64,000 bases of DNA, from positions 806,001 to 870,000 of the forward strand of contig NZ_CP083583.1 of NCBI RefSeq assembly GCF_020091585.1, given 5' to 3'. Both the position numbers and the translations under genes were made by a program. Shown here piece by piece: positions 33,627 to 43,749 of the stretch; position 1 is the stretch's first letter, and every line of letters begins with the position of its first letter. The DNA is from Kovacikia minuta CCNUW1. GTDB taxonomy: Bacteria > Cyanobacteriota > Cyanobacteriia > Leptolyngbyales > Leptolyngbyaceae. The notes under the pieces were generated by a model. That model was not told the origin of the DNA, did not search any database, and saw only the letters and a program-made list of their open reading frames with translations.

Positions 33627-35213
33627 ATGTCTCAGATTTTCCCCCGCTCTAAATGCTTGGCAAGGATGACAGCCGCCTTTGTGGCAATGGGTGTGCTGTC
33701 AGCGGCAACCGCTCAAGCACAGACTCCGGCACCTGCTGCGGCATCGGGTGCGGCACCCAGTATCCGGTTACAAAATACGGCTTCCTACAAGTACGACGCC
33801 ATTAGTTTTCCGCTCTGCGATCCACAAGCAGGTAACAACCAAAACTGTGGATCAACTCAGTCTGTGCAGATTTTGAATGTCACGAATCAGATTGGAGGCA
33901 CCCTGACTCAGCAGTTGGTTGACCCGCTGGGGCGAATTGTGGGTTGTGCAGGGGAGGTTTTGGAAGACTATACCGGGTTCAGCATTGCGCTGTACGAAGC
34001 GGATGCGGTAGATCCGACAGGTGTCAGTTTGGGACGGTTGATTTCATTAACACCAACCGAGGTGCCCAATCAGACAGGAAATGGGATTCCAGAGGGTCGA
34101 TCGCCCAATACGGAAAACAGTAATCCGTTCTCGCTCACAAATGGCGATCGGGGTGTTTACAATTTCATGCTGGATGTGCGGAAGGGGCAGCTAGACCAGG
34201 GGCGAACCTACATTCTGGTGATCAATCCGCCGCGTAACTCGATTTATGCTCAGCGGCGATTCCGGTTAACGATTGGGGCACGTAATGGCAACCAGGTGTC
34301 CTATACGGCGACAGCGATCGACGGAAAACCGATCAGCAGTGGCAATAACGCCAACTCGATCACAAACACGATCACGATTCAGGATGCAGAACAAACCAGT
34401 CTGGTGATTGCCGCCCTCAGTTTCGGGGCGGGCATTTGTCAGGCGCAGGAAATTCAACTGATCAAAGCGGGCGATCGGGCAACGGCAGAACCGGGCGATA
34501 CCGTGATCTACCGCCTGTTAATCAGAAATCTGTCCAGCACTACGATTCGCAATTTGATCATCACCGATACCCTACCGCTGGGCTTTCGGTTCCTGCCAAA
34601 GTCTGTGCGGGGAGATTTTCACGGCAACGCCGTTTCGATTACGACGGCACAGAACGGTTCTACCATCACTTTCCAGGTCGGCACTCCCCTACCCCAGGGG
34701 GCAACAGACCCCAGCGCGGTTATGAATATTGCCTATGCCGCAGTTGTAACACCGGATGCGGTGCGGGGCAATGGCAAAAATAGCGCGATCGTCACTGGAC
34801 AGCGAACAGACAACGGATTTGGTGTGAAGGATGGTCCCGCTACTTACCAACTCCGACTGCGTTCTGGCATCATCACCGACTGCGGCACCATTATCGGTCG
34901 CGTATTTATCGACAAAAATTTTGATGGCGAACAGCAACCCGGAGAACCCGGAGTGCCCAATGCGGTTGTGTTTATGGATGACGGGAACCGCATCACCGCC
35001 GACGCCGATGGTTTATTCTCCGTTGCCAATGTGCTGCCCGGATACCGCACTGGAGTGCTTGACCTGAGCAGCATCCCTGGTTACACCCTGGCCCCCAACC
35101 TTTATTTCAGCGAACGCAATAGCCAGTCTCGCCTGGTACACCTTGAACCCAGCGGCATGGTGCGGATGAACTTTGCCGTCACTCCTTCAGCGGTCGGAGG
35201 AGCTAACCCATGA
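33627..35213 (+). CDS. exported DUF11/SdrD-B-like surface protein, coupled to the barrel gene
   Basis: A 528-residue protein from the ATG at 33627; the upstream TTG at 33585 would only lengthen the leader. The signal peptide is MSQIFPRSKCLARM...GVLSAATAQAQ. The middle holds a DUF11 module (LIKAGDRATAEPGDTVIYRLLIRN, LIITDTLPLGFRFLP). The C-terminal part is an SdrD B-like/dockerin-like calcium loop (GRVFIDKNFDGEQQPGEPGV) plus DDGNRITADADGLFSVANVLPG, a carboxypeptidase-regulatory-like fold. Its stop overlaps the next start (ATGA, 35210-35213), so it is made together with the outer-membrane barrel and may be its periplasmic or surface partner. Confidence 0.88.
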   Translation: MSQIFPRSKCLARMTAAFVAMGVLSAATAQAQTPAPAAASGAAPSIRLQNTASYKYDAISFPLCDPQAGNNQNCGSTQSVQILNVTNQIGGTLTQQLVDPLGRIVGCAGEVLEDYTGFSIALYEADAVDPTGVSLGRLISLTPTEVPNQTGNGIPEGRSPNTENSNPFSLTNGDRGVYNFMLDVRKGQLDQGRTYILVINPPRNSIYAQRRFRLTIGARNGNQVSYTATAIDGKPISSGNNANSITNTITIQDAEQTSLVIAALSFGAGICQAQEIQLIKAGDRATAEPGDTVIYRLLIRNLSSTTIRNLIITDTLPLGFRFLPKSVRGDFHGNAVSITTAQNGSTITFQVGTPLPQGATDPSAVMNIAYAAVVTPDAVRGNGKNSAIVTGQRTDNGFGVKDGPATYQLRLRSGIITDCGTIIGRVFIDKNFDGEQQPGEPGVPNAVVFMDDGNRITADADGLFSVANVLPGYRTGVLDLSSIPGYTLAPNLYFSERNSQSRLVHLEPSGMVRMNFAVTPSAVGGANP

Positions 35214-38200
35214 AATTCCAGAAACGTCACTTAAATTCCTACCTGCTTTGGTTGTCACTGACCACCGAATTGCTGCTCCTGTTCTGGCTCAAAACCCCAG
35301 TAAAAGCTGCCACTCCCACCTTAGAAACGCCACCTGCCACAGCCGCCCCTCTCCTCGCAGATGCCGCTCCAACAAACCTATCCCCCCCTTCAACACCTCC
35401 AACTTCAGAGAACAATCCAGCCAACCAACCCGCTCCGATCGCCCCCGCTCCGATCGCCCCCGCTCCAACGACTTCTTCTGATCTACCCCTTCAACCTGCT
35501 CCGATTTCGCCGCTCCCTTCAGCTTCTCCCACTCTCTCCCCTCCCACTCCCATCCCTCCTGCCCCTCCCACTCCCATTCCTCCCACTCCCCCCACTCCCT
35601 CCCCCCCCACTCCCTCCTCCCCCCTCTCCCCCGGTGAAATCCGCGTCCTCCTTCCCGCTCCCCAGGCAATCCTGGATGTTCCTGCTGCCACTGTTGTCCT
35701 GCAATATACCCAGGGCAGCCAGGTTGAACTGAAAGTCAACGGTTCCCCTGTGCCCGATAGCCTGGTGGGACGCACGGAGACGGACAAAACCACCGGAATC
35801 GTGACCCAAACTTGGTATGGGGTGTCGTTGAAGGAAGGTGAAAATACGTTAACGGCTCAAACCCAAACCAATGGAGTGGCGGGTGCGCTGGCATCGGTGC
35901 AGGTGCAGGTGCGGGGTGACGTGCAACAGCTTACGGTGAATACGGTTGAGACGAGGATTCCTGCTGATGGACGATCGACGGCAACGGTACAGGGGCAACT
36001 GCTGGATGGCAAGGGAAACCGCTCGAATCGGGATGCGATCGTTACCCTGGTTGCTTCGGAAGGCGAGTTTGTAGGTGCCGATGCCAGTTCAGATCAACCT
36101 GGATTTCAGGTGAAGGCAATCGAGGGACAGTTTACTGCTGCGTTGCGCTCCAGCTTGAATGCTAGAACGGTTAATATTCGGGCGGTGGCAGGTAGCCTGG
36201 AAGCCTTTACCCAACTGTTATTTGAAACGAATTTGCGGCCCTCGATCGCCACTGGCGTGATCGATATTCGCTTCGGTAAACGGGGCACCAATTTCTATGA
36301 CAGCTTCCGTGATTTTCTGCCTGACGATCGCAACAATCGCTACGAGTTTGATGTGCGGGGTGCGGTATTTGCCACCGGAAAAATTGGCGAATGGCTATTT
36401 ACAGGAGCCTATAACAGTAATCGCGCCCTCAACCAGACCTGTGATGGGACGACCCGTTTATTCCGCGATACGCAATCCTGTGATCAGACCTATCCCACCT
36501 ACGGCGACAATTCCCAATCCACTGTCCTAACACCCTCTACCGATAGCCTGTATCTGCGACTGGAGCGAACTTCTCCCATCCCCGGTGCGGGCATTGATTA
36601 CGCCATGTGGGGGGATTACAACACGGAGGAGTTTGCGCGGCGATCGCAGGAGTTTACGGCAATTACCCGTCAACTTCATGGGTTAAAGGTCAATCACAAC
36701 TTTGGCAATCTGCAACTGACGGGATTCTACGGCAACAACGTGCAGGGCTTCCAGCGAGACACGATCGCCCCCGACGGCACCAGTGGTTACTACTTTCTCT
36801 CCCGGCGGCTCCTGGTTGAAGGTAGCGAAAATGTATTTCTGGAACTGGAGGATCTGAACCGTCCGGGCACGGTCCTCGATCGCAAATCCCTGAGTCGGGG
36901 ACCGGATTACGAAATTGACTACGATCGAGGTGCGCTGCTGTTCCGGCAGCCTATCCTGAGAACCGATGTGGGTAGCGATGGGGAAACCCTCGTGCGTCGG
37001 ATCATCGTCACCTACCAGTACGATACGCCAGGTTCCAACAACAGCATCTATGCGGGACGAGCAGTTTACCACCTATCGCGGGAACAAAACCGGGAAAGCT
37101 GGATCGGTGCCACCTACCTGAAAGAGGATCAGGGCACCCGCGATTTTGAACTCTATGGCGCGGATGCTTATATTTCCCTTGGTTCCACTGCCCGCCTGAT
37201 TGCAGAATATGCCCACTCCCATAATGTTTCTGACACATTGGGTCCGGTTAGCGGATCGGCATACCGGGCAGAACTGGAAGGAAAAATTGCAGAGGGAATT
37301 TTGGGGCGTGCCTACTACCGCTCTGCCGAAACGGGATTTGCCAACAATGCCACGGTTAGCTTTGTGCCGGGTCAAACCCGCTACGGTGCCCAGGTCAGCG
37401 CCAAGCTCTCTCCGATTACGGCACTTCGTTTCCAGTATGACCATGAGGATAACAAGGGCATTGCCCCCCGTCCGCTGGTAACGCTGGAAGACCTGTTGAC
37501 GCCTCGATTGGAAGCGGTTCCGGGTTCCCGAGTCGATAACTCTCTGACCACCCTTTCTGCGGGAGTGGTGCAGAAGTTTGGTTCAGCGGAACTGGCAGTG
37601 GATTGGTTCCACCGCGATCGCAGCGATCGGATCAACCCTACCTTCAACACCACCTCAGACCAGTTGCGATCTCGCCTCACCGTCCCCCTCACCCCCACGC
37701 TGACTTTTCTAGCGCAAAACGAAACAACGCTTTCGGCTCAGACGGATGCGGTGTATAGCGATCGCACCCTGATGGCGCTTAACTGGCAGGCGATGCCCGG
37801 TATCAACGTTCAGTTGGCACAGCAATTCTACACCCGGGGACAGTTTGCCGGACAAGCGATTACCAGTCTGGGGGTTGCTGGAGACTACAAACTTGGTGCC
37901 GATACCACCCTGAGTGGGCGGCTTTCCCTGCTGAGGGGATCGGAGTTGATGACCATGTACGGCACGGTTGGAATTAACCACCGGATTGTCCTGGCACCTG
38001 GTTTGAAGATGGATCTGGCGTATGAGCACGTATTTGGTGATTTTTTAGGCAAAAAGGCAACGGGAACCCAGTTTCTACAACCCTTTGCACCCGGTCAATC
38101 GGCTGCCTCGGTTGGTCTGCAATCCGGTGATACCTATAGCGTCGGGATCTCCTACACCGATAACCCGAATTTTCAAGCCAGTGCCCGGTTCGAACACCGC

Positions 38201-39145
38201 ACCTCCTCTGAAGGCAGCAACACAGTGATTTCCGCCGCTGCTACGGGCAAAATTTCCCCCTCACTCACAGCCCTATTTCGTTACCAGCAGGCGAATGCTG
38301 CTAACCAGAAACTCTCCGGTTTAGGCGACACTGCCACCTTAAAACTGGGACTGGCATATCGTGACCCCAACAACGACAAATTCAACGCCCTATTGCGCTA
38401 CGAGTACCGTAAAAATCCCTCCATCATCCCCGACACCATTTTGTTTGGCAGTGGCACTGGCTCGATTGATCACGTCTTTGCAGCAGAAGCCATCTACGCC
38501 CCCAACTGGCGCTGGGAGTTTTATGGCAAGTTTGCGATCCGGAGCAGCACTTCCTACCTGGCAAGCGATTTTGTGAACACGGGGCTGGTCACCCTTGCCC
38601 AAGCCCGCGCTACCTATCGCCTTGGTTTCAAGTGGGATGTGGTCGCTGAAGCTCGCTGGATTAACCAGCCCGGAGTGGGCTACAGCGAAACTGGTTTCGT
38701 TGCCGAGGTGGGCTATTACCTGACCCCCAATCTGCGCCTTTCCGCAGGCTATATGTTTGGTCGCGTTGGCGATCGTGATTTTGACGGCGGTTCCCGCTCT
38801 TCTGGTGGTCCCTATGTCGGCGTCACGATTAAACTTAACGAACTCTTCAATGGCTTCGGGCAACAACGCATTCCCCCACCCCAAAACCCACCTTCCCAAC
38901 CCGTCGCCACCGCTTCTCAGGAGCCAATTCAGAGTTCAGAATTCAAAATTCAAAGTTCCCAACCCTCCTCCCCCGAAACCCAAATTGCCACGACTCCCGA
39001 AATCCCAATTCAAAATTCCGACCCTTCCCCACCTTCCCCATCTCCCTCCTCTCCCCTCCTTCCCTCTCCTCCCCCCTCACTCCCTACCCCCGAAATTCCC
39101 TTCCCTGGCACAATCCCTAGCTCCGCCTCTTTTCTCAATCAGTAG
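35210..39145 (+). CDS. large outer-membrane beta-barrel protein with Pro-rich and Ig-like N-terminal region
   Basis: A 1311-residue protein. After an export segment (LLWLSLTTELLLLFWL) come about 110 residues rich in Pro, Ser and Thr (PPTPIPPAPPTPIPP), then an Ig-like pair (EIRVLLPAP..., VETRIPADGRSTATVQGQLLDGKGN, invasin-like). From about residue 345 the sequence is alternating amphipathic strands to near 1220, ending LSAGYMFGRVGDRDF and GGPYVGVTIKLNE, which fits an outer-membrane barrel of many strands. A motif near 525-585 (SGYYFLSRRLLVEGSENVFLE, RGPDYEIDYDRGALLF) recurs in large bacterial barrel proteins linked to DUF11 surface proteins. A second Pro/Ser-rich tail follows. Probably a transport or assembly platform for the exported neighbours (inference). 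Confidence 0.87.
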   Translation: MKFQKRHLNSYLLWLSLTTELLLLFWLKTPVKAATPTLETPPATAAPLLADAAPTNLSPPSTPPTSENNPANQPAPIAPAPIAPAPTTSSDLPLQPAPISPLPSASPTLSPPTPIPPAPPTPIPPTPPTPSPPTPSSPLSPGEIRVLLPAPQAILDVPAATVVLQYTQGSQVELKVNGSPVPDSLVGRTETDKTTGIVTQTWYGVSLKEGENTLTAQTQTNGVAGALASVQVQVRGDVQQLTVNTVETRIPADGRSTATVQGQLLDGKGNRSNRDAIVTLVASEGEFVGADASSDQPGFQVKAIEGQFTAALRSSLNARTVNIRAVAGSLEAFTQLLFETNLRPSIATGVIDIRFGKRGTNFYDSFRDFLPDDRNNRYEFDVRGAVFATGKIGEWLFTGAYNSNRALNQTCDGTTRLFRDTQSCDQTYPTYGDNSQSTVLTPSTDSLYLRLERTSPIPGAGIDYAMWGDYNTEEFARRSQEFTAITRQLHGLKVNHNFGNLQLTGFYGNNVQGFQRDTIAPDGTSGYYFLSRRLLVEGSENVFLELEDLNRPGTVLDRKSLSRGPDYEIDYDRGALLFRQPILRTDVGSDGETLVRRIIVTYQYDTPGSNNSIYAGRAVYHLSREQNRESWIGATYLKEDQGTRDFELYGADAYISLGSTARLIAEYAHSHNVSDTLGPVSGSAYRAELEGKIAEGILGRAYYRSAETGFANNATVSFVPGQTRYGAQVSAKLSPITALRFQYDHEDNKGIAPRPLVTLEDLLTPRLEAVPGSRVDNSLTTLSAGVVQKFGSAELAVDWFHRDRSDRINPTFNTTSDQLRSRLTVPLTPTLTFLAQNETTLSAQTDAVYSDRTLMALNWQAMPGINVQLAQQFYTRGQFAGQAITSLGVAGDYKLGADTTLSGRLSLLRGSELMTMYGTVGINHRIVLAPGLKMDLAYEHVFGDFLGKKATGTQFLQPFAPGQSAASVGLQSGDTYSVGISYTDNPNFQASARFEHRTSSEGSNTVISAAATGKISPSLTALFRYQQANAANQKLSGLGDTATLKLGLAYRDPNNDKFNALLRYEYRKNPSIIPDTILFGSGTGSIDHVFAAEAIYAPNWRWEFYGKFAIRSSTSYLASDFVNTGLVTLAQARATYRLGFKWDVVAEARWINQPGVGYSETGFVAEVGYYLTPNLRLSAGYMFGRVGDRDFDGGSRSSGGPYVGVTIKLNELFNGFGQQRIPPPQNPPSQPVATASQEPIQSSEFKIQSSQPSSPETQIATTPEIPIQNSDPSPPSPSPSSPLLPSPPPSLPTPEIPFPGTIPSSASFLNQ

Positions 39146-39296
39146 CGATAGCAGGTGTCAGGTGTCAGATAGCAGATAGCCCGCGATAAAGGGTTTCAAC
39201 AATATAAAAGACTGCTATATCAGCTTTTAGCTTACCTTTCAGCTTTTAGCCTTTACTCAAACCTCCTTCCCCATCCCCCATCCCTTATTCAAACCC

Positions 39297-41940
39297 ATGA
39301 CCCGCCCCCTCAAATCTCTCCCTCTAACTTTACTTGGCAGTTCTGCCCTCCTGCTCTGTGTCTTAAGCGGTTGGGTCAAACCTGCACAGGCAGAGGGGAG
39401 CCGCAACCTCTTTCCCAATGGGGCACCAGGTTCAAGAGCCAGTCTGGAATGGGTCGCAAACACCCGTTACGGACCGACTGCTCCGGTGGATAATTCCCTG
39501 TTGCGGCGCACTCTGCTGCAAGTTTATGCCAATGCGGGCGAGTATATTTTGATGGGGTCAACGGCAGTTGGTGTAAACAGTGGCAATGTGGTGATTTTCA
39601 ATCCTGGTACGGTAACCGGGAGAGTGGGCAATGAGACAATCCCAGGAACACCGAACTACCAGTGTTCCGCCCAAAGAACCGCAACCGGAAACACGAACCA
39701 GGGGCGAATTACCAGCCGTACCCAGGAACTGGCGGGACCCGATACGATTACCAATCCCCTGACTGCCACGCGGGGTAATCAGATTGCTTCTGGCTATGTT
39801 CCCTGCTTTTACCAGGCTCCCACAAGTGGCATCTACTATGTCGCGTTTTATGGTCCCTCTGGTGGTAACAGTACCGCAGGCGGTGGCCCTACGGCAGAAA
39901 TTGACATGATCAACGCCAACAATTTCAACGCCACGCAAGCTACGAGTACCTCTGCCTGGGATGTCACTGTTCGTAGCAGCCTGACCTCAACGACAGATAT
40001 CAACGGACGGCTGTTTGCCGATTATTTGGCTTTATTTACCAACAACAATGGCAGACCTGTTGAATCAGATATTTACATGGTCACAAAGGATGGCTACCGC
40101 TATTTCACGGATCTGAATGGGCTGGATGCAAACGGGTGGGTGATGTATGGTAACGATGTTGGATTTTATGACAGCGATGGGCAAACCCCGCTCTACCATG
40201 ACGTTGTGGGTGATAGTGCGCAACTCACAAATCTTCAAGGGGGGACGAATTTTGCATTGCCAACCCATATCATCTTTTTCAGCAATCCGATGAGTAATGC
40301 GGGGGCAACTGAAGCGATCGCTGCCCGTGGCATCCCACTTGTCCCTACTGCTCCAATGGTCAGCAATGCCAGTTTTACGGGGACTTTCTCAGGCAATACC
40401 TCGACCCAGAATACGGGAGGCACCTTTCAGTTTAGTAGTAACGTTCCCGGTAGTTACGAAATCGTTTTGAGTCGAGATGGCGTCAACTTTGACCCCACCC
40501 ATCCAAGTAACCGTAGATTGACAGGACTGATTACCACGGCGGGCATTCAAACTATCGCCTGGGACGGTAGAGATAACAGTAGTGGCTTTTTCCCTGTGGG
40601 TTCCAACTATCCCGTTCGGATTACGGTGCGCAATGGTGAGTACCACTTTCCCTTAATTGATGCCGAAAATAGCATCCGTGGTGGTCCCAGCTTTACGTTG
40701 CTAAATGCCGTTAATCCGCTGGGGAATACCACTGGTTTTTACGACGATCGCGGCTACCGGACGATCGGTGGCACGATTGTTGGCACTGTGGGAACCGTCC
40801 TTTGCGGTGGATCGCCGCCCAATCCGCCGAATAGCAACATGATGAGCGGATTCAATATGACATCTACCCAACGCGCCTTCGGAACCCCAACTGGGGGAAA
40901 CACGAATGTCTCCTGTACAGGCTCTTTTGGAGATACAAAAGGTTTGGATGTCTGGACCTATATTCCCAGTACTGCCGCTTCCACGTCCGTTAATATTATC
41001 CCCAATACACCCGACCCCACGATCGCCAAAAGTCATACAGGCAGCTTTACCCAGGGCGGTACGGGCACCTACACGATTACTGTTACAAATTCGGGAGGGG
41101 TGGCAACCAGTGGCACCGTCACTGTGGCAGATACCCTGCCCACTGGACTCACCCCCACTGCCGCCACTGGCACAGGTTGGAGCTGTGCGATCGCAGGACA
41201 AACGGTTACCTGCACGCGCTCTGATGCCCTGGCAGCCCTTGTCAGTTATCCCGCAATTACGCTAACGGTTAGTGTCGCTGCCAATGCCCCCACCAGTGTC
41301 ACTAACACCGCCACGGTTTCAGGTGGAAATGATGGCAACACGGGCAACAACAGCAGCAGTGACCCAACGACCATTACTGCTGCCAGTGCCACTCCCAGAA
41401 TTCTCCTGGTCAAGCGCATCACTGCGGTCAACGGAGTTAACATCACCACCACGGTGGATGACCCCGGTTCCACTAACGACAATGCGGCAAACTGGCCCAC
41501 TCCCGTTGATGCAACCTCTGGCATCAGCACCTATCTGCGGGGGGCAACGAACGGCGGCACTATTAAACCTGGAGATGTTTTGGAATATACGATTTACTTT
41601 TTGTCCAATGGCGGTTCTCCTGCAACAAATATCAACCTGTGCGACCTGGTGCCAGGGAATAGCACCTTTATTCCTAATTCATTTAGTAGTTCGCCAGAAT
41701 CGGGAATTAATTTGGCGATCGGTGCCACTTCTACCAACCTGACCAATGTGCCCGATTCGGATGGGGGGCAGTTTTTCAACGTCGGTGCCACCCCTTCCGT
41801 TTCCTGTTCTGCTGCCAACACCAACGGGAGCCGTGGTGGTGAATGTGGTCAAAAGCCCCGCAACGTTACCCAACGCCACTGCCCCCGGCACCCCGAATAA
41901 TTCCTATGGTGCGATTCGGTTTCGTGCCAGGGTGAATTGA
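39297..41940 (+). CDS. exported DUF11 surface protein, one-base frameshift near the 3' end
   Basis: The signal peptide is MTRPLKSLPLTLLGSSALLLCVLSGWVKPAQA. A long N-terminal beta region follows (AGEYILMGSTAVGVNSGNVVIFNP), then a FlgD-like phrase (TTAGIQTIAWDGRDNSSG), then at least two DUF11 modules (TIAKSHTGSFTQGGTGTYTITVTNSGG; GGTIKPGDVLEYTIYFLSNGG). The frame read straight ends at 41900 with an odd tail. Dropping one G from the GGG run 41826-41828 continues NGAVVVNVVKS...NSYGAIRFRARVN to 41940, giving 880 residues and a C-terminus like that of the first operon gene. I take the longer form as the true gene; the indel may be a sequencing error. Confidence 0.85.
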
Positions 41941-41981
41941 GCTGTCAAATATCAGGTGTTAGGGGGCAGGGAGGGGGGTAA

Positions 41982-42189
41982 CATATGCTCTAAAATCTGC
42001 TGCCAGTGTTCTGAATCAATGCTGGGTTCAGCAATCAAATCCATAGAGTGTGGACCTGTCGTTGGTCAGCCCAAGATTTGCTCAGACTGATGATTCACAA
42101 ATTTGGTCTGTCCTGTTCTATTGTAAAGCGTGATCATGACTGGCATAGGATCGACGATCGCTTGCAAGAGCCATTTTTGTTGATTGAAT
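41982..42189 (-). pseudogene. remnant of a PAS-domain protein
   Basis: In one minus-strand frame the stretch reads as a PAS core: WLLQAIVDPMPVMITLYNRTG, then TKFVNHQSEQILG, a stop codon (TGA where W is expected), then DLIAEPSIDSEHWQQILEHM. It has no start site, is cut at both ends and carries the nonsense change, so I read it as a decayed fragment of a sensor gene. It is bounded by the surface-protein operon and the C39-like gene. Confidence 0.6.
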
Positions 42190-42222
42190 AGCAACAAATA
42201 TCCAAGTGCAACAACACGTTCG

Positions 42223-43011
42223 CTAGTGATTAATGTGATGTGCCCAAAGCTGGTTATCCGATGAAACAGTTTGATACATTAGCTCCCAGGAATAATGCAA
42301 ATTTTCTCCACTTTTGCTTTCATCATATCCATCAGGAGTCCAAACTCCATTCGGGTCATTTACCCAAACACCTGTTTCATCAAAACCTCGGAGTAAAATG
42401 ACGTGTCCTGATTGCGTCAACTGGGTATGCACTACTACGGGCAGCCCACTTGCAATCCAGGTTTTAATAAAACCCCAATTGCTGTTGTAACTAAAACTAT
42501 CCTGACATCCATAGGCTTCAACAACTTTGGCTAAATCGAGTGGCGCATGACGATCTAAATTATGGTGATCGCAGTAAGCATCAAGTTCATCGGGATAGCG
42601 CATTTGGGGATGTTGTTGAGGAACACCTAAATAGGCTAAATCCATTGCGATCGCCGTTACATTGCACGATCCCCCTGGTGCTTCCTGGTTGTCATTTTGG
42701 TCGTAGTAATCATAGTGGGGGATGGGTAAATTAACCGATGTTGGGAGCAGGTTCAAGGGTTTTCCATCTTGCAGAATTTCAACATGGGGTCTAAATACAT
42801 ACCAGGTGTTATGTCCCTGGTAAGCAAGCTGTTTTCCTTGAGCGTCCACACCCAGTGAAACTTTAATGTGGCTGCCAACAACTTCATAACTGGAGATGGG
42901 TAATATTGTCCCCGCAGAAATGGCTTGCTTTTGGTTCTCTGGCAGCGTTGCACTCTGGGCTGTGCTTAGTTTAAACCAGGTATCGTGGTCAATTTTAAGT
43001 GTATAGATCAT
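42223..43011 (-). CDS. C39-like (papain-fold) cysteine peptidase with SH3-like N-terminus
   Basis: A 262-residue protein from the ATG at 43011 (a GTG at 43026 is the alternative). Residues 1-80 look like a bacterial SH3-like wall-binding module (DTWFKLSTAQSATL, GTILPISSYEVVGSHIKVSLG). The catalytic domain has C116 in GGSCNVTAIAMDLAYLG, H203 in QSGHVILLRGFD and N218-D219 in VWVNDPNG, the arrangement of peptidase_C39_2. It has no signal peptide, so it acts inside the cell or leaves by another route. It lies divergent from the DUF1906 gene. Confidence 0.82.
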   Translation of the reverse strand: MIYTLKIDHDTWFKLSTAQSATLPENQKQAISAGTILPISSYEVVGSHIKVSLGVDAQGKQLAYQGHNTWYVFRPHVEILQDGKPLNLLPTSVNLPIPHYDYYDQNDNQEAPGGSCNVTAIAMDLAYLGVPQQHPQMRYPDELDAYCDHHNLDRHAPLDLAKVVEAYGCQDSFSYNSNWGFIKTWIASGLPVVVHTQLTQSGHVILLRGFDETGVWVNDPNGVWTPDGYDESKSGENLHYSWELMYQTVSSDNQLWAHHINH

Positions 43012-43026
43012 GATGCAAATATTCAC

Positions 43027-43734
43027 TACGAGCTTTTCTGGTAGTGCAATCCTGTGGGTCTCAACCCTGTGTCGATCGAAACCTGGGCGTTTCTCTACAT
43101 AAAACTCCAGTTCTAGACCTAAAAACGATTCAGACTAATTTTTCTTTGTCAGGAATGATGGAAGCGTTGCAATTTCACCCTGATCTAATTGATGCAGCCG
43201 TACCTTAAAAGATAGAAAGACATCGTTAATAGAACGCCAATAGAACGCCAATAGAACGCAAACGGATGGAAATCAGAGAGTTTCAACAATTTTCGTAACT
43301 CCCAATCATTTTATTTACTAACCAGCAATATTTGATCTTGCATTCCGAACTGCCCTCATCCCCCAACCCCTGCTCGTACAATATGCTTGCGTTGAGGACG
43401 ACTTCCCTGGGAGAAATGCACAAACTTTTGTGAATAAATCCGGAGGTTACTGAGAACCCGTGCATAACCGAAATAGGAATGATATGTGAAGCTGTAAGGC
43501 AGCGAATCTATTTGGGCAATCACCTGCATGGGCGATTGTTTAGACGAAAGGTCAAAGAGTAATCTTGTAAACCGTTTGAGCCGCGCTCAAATTTCTACCG
43601 CATAAAATTCCAGGTGCTTGATTGGATGCAGATCCATTTAAGCGTGAGCAGGAATCATCAATGATGAACCGCGATCGTCACCATTAACCAACCGCAGATC
43701 AGGACGGTTTCGTTACTCAAAAACACGTGTAAGT
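43027..43734. other. divergent intergenic region with an 11-bp tandem repeat
   Basis: About 700 bases without a supported gene. At 43229-43261 the unit ATAGAACGCCA is repeated three times, the last one degenerate. The rest should hold promoters for the C39-like gene and for the DUF1906-lipase operon. A 60-codon minus frame (43283-43465) lacks a ribosome-binding site. Confidence 0.45.
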
Positions 43735-43749
43735 TTGAAGGAATTCAAT

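Noticed and set aside
35239-35810. Several overlapping minus-strand frames opposite the Pro-rich region of the barrel gene
   Set aside because: Gly/Glu-rich shadows of the Pro/Ser-rich coding strand, an effect of base composition.
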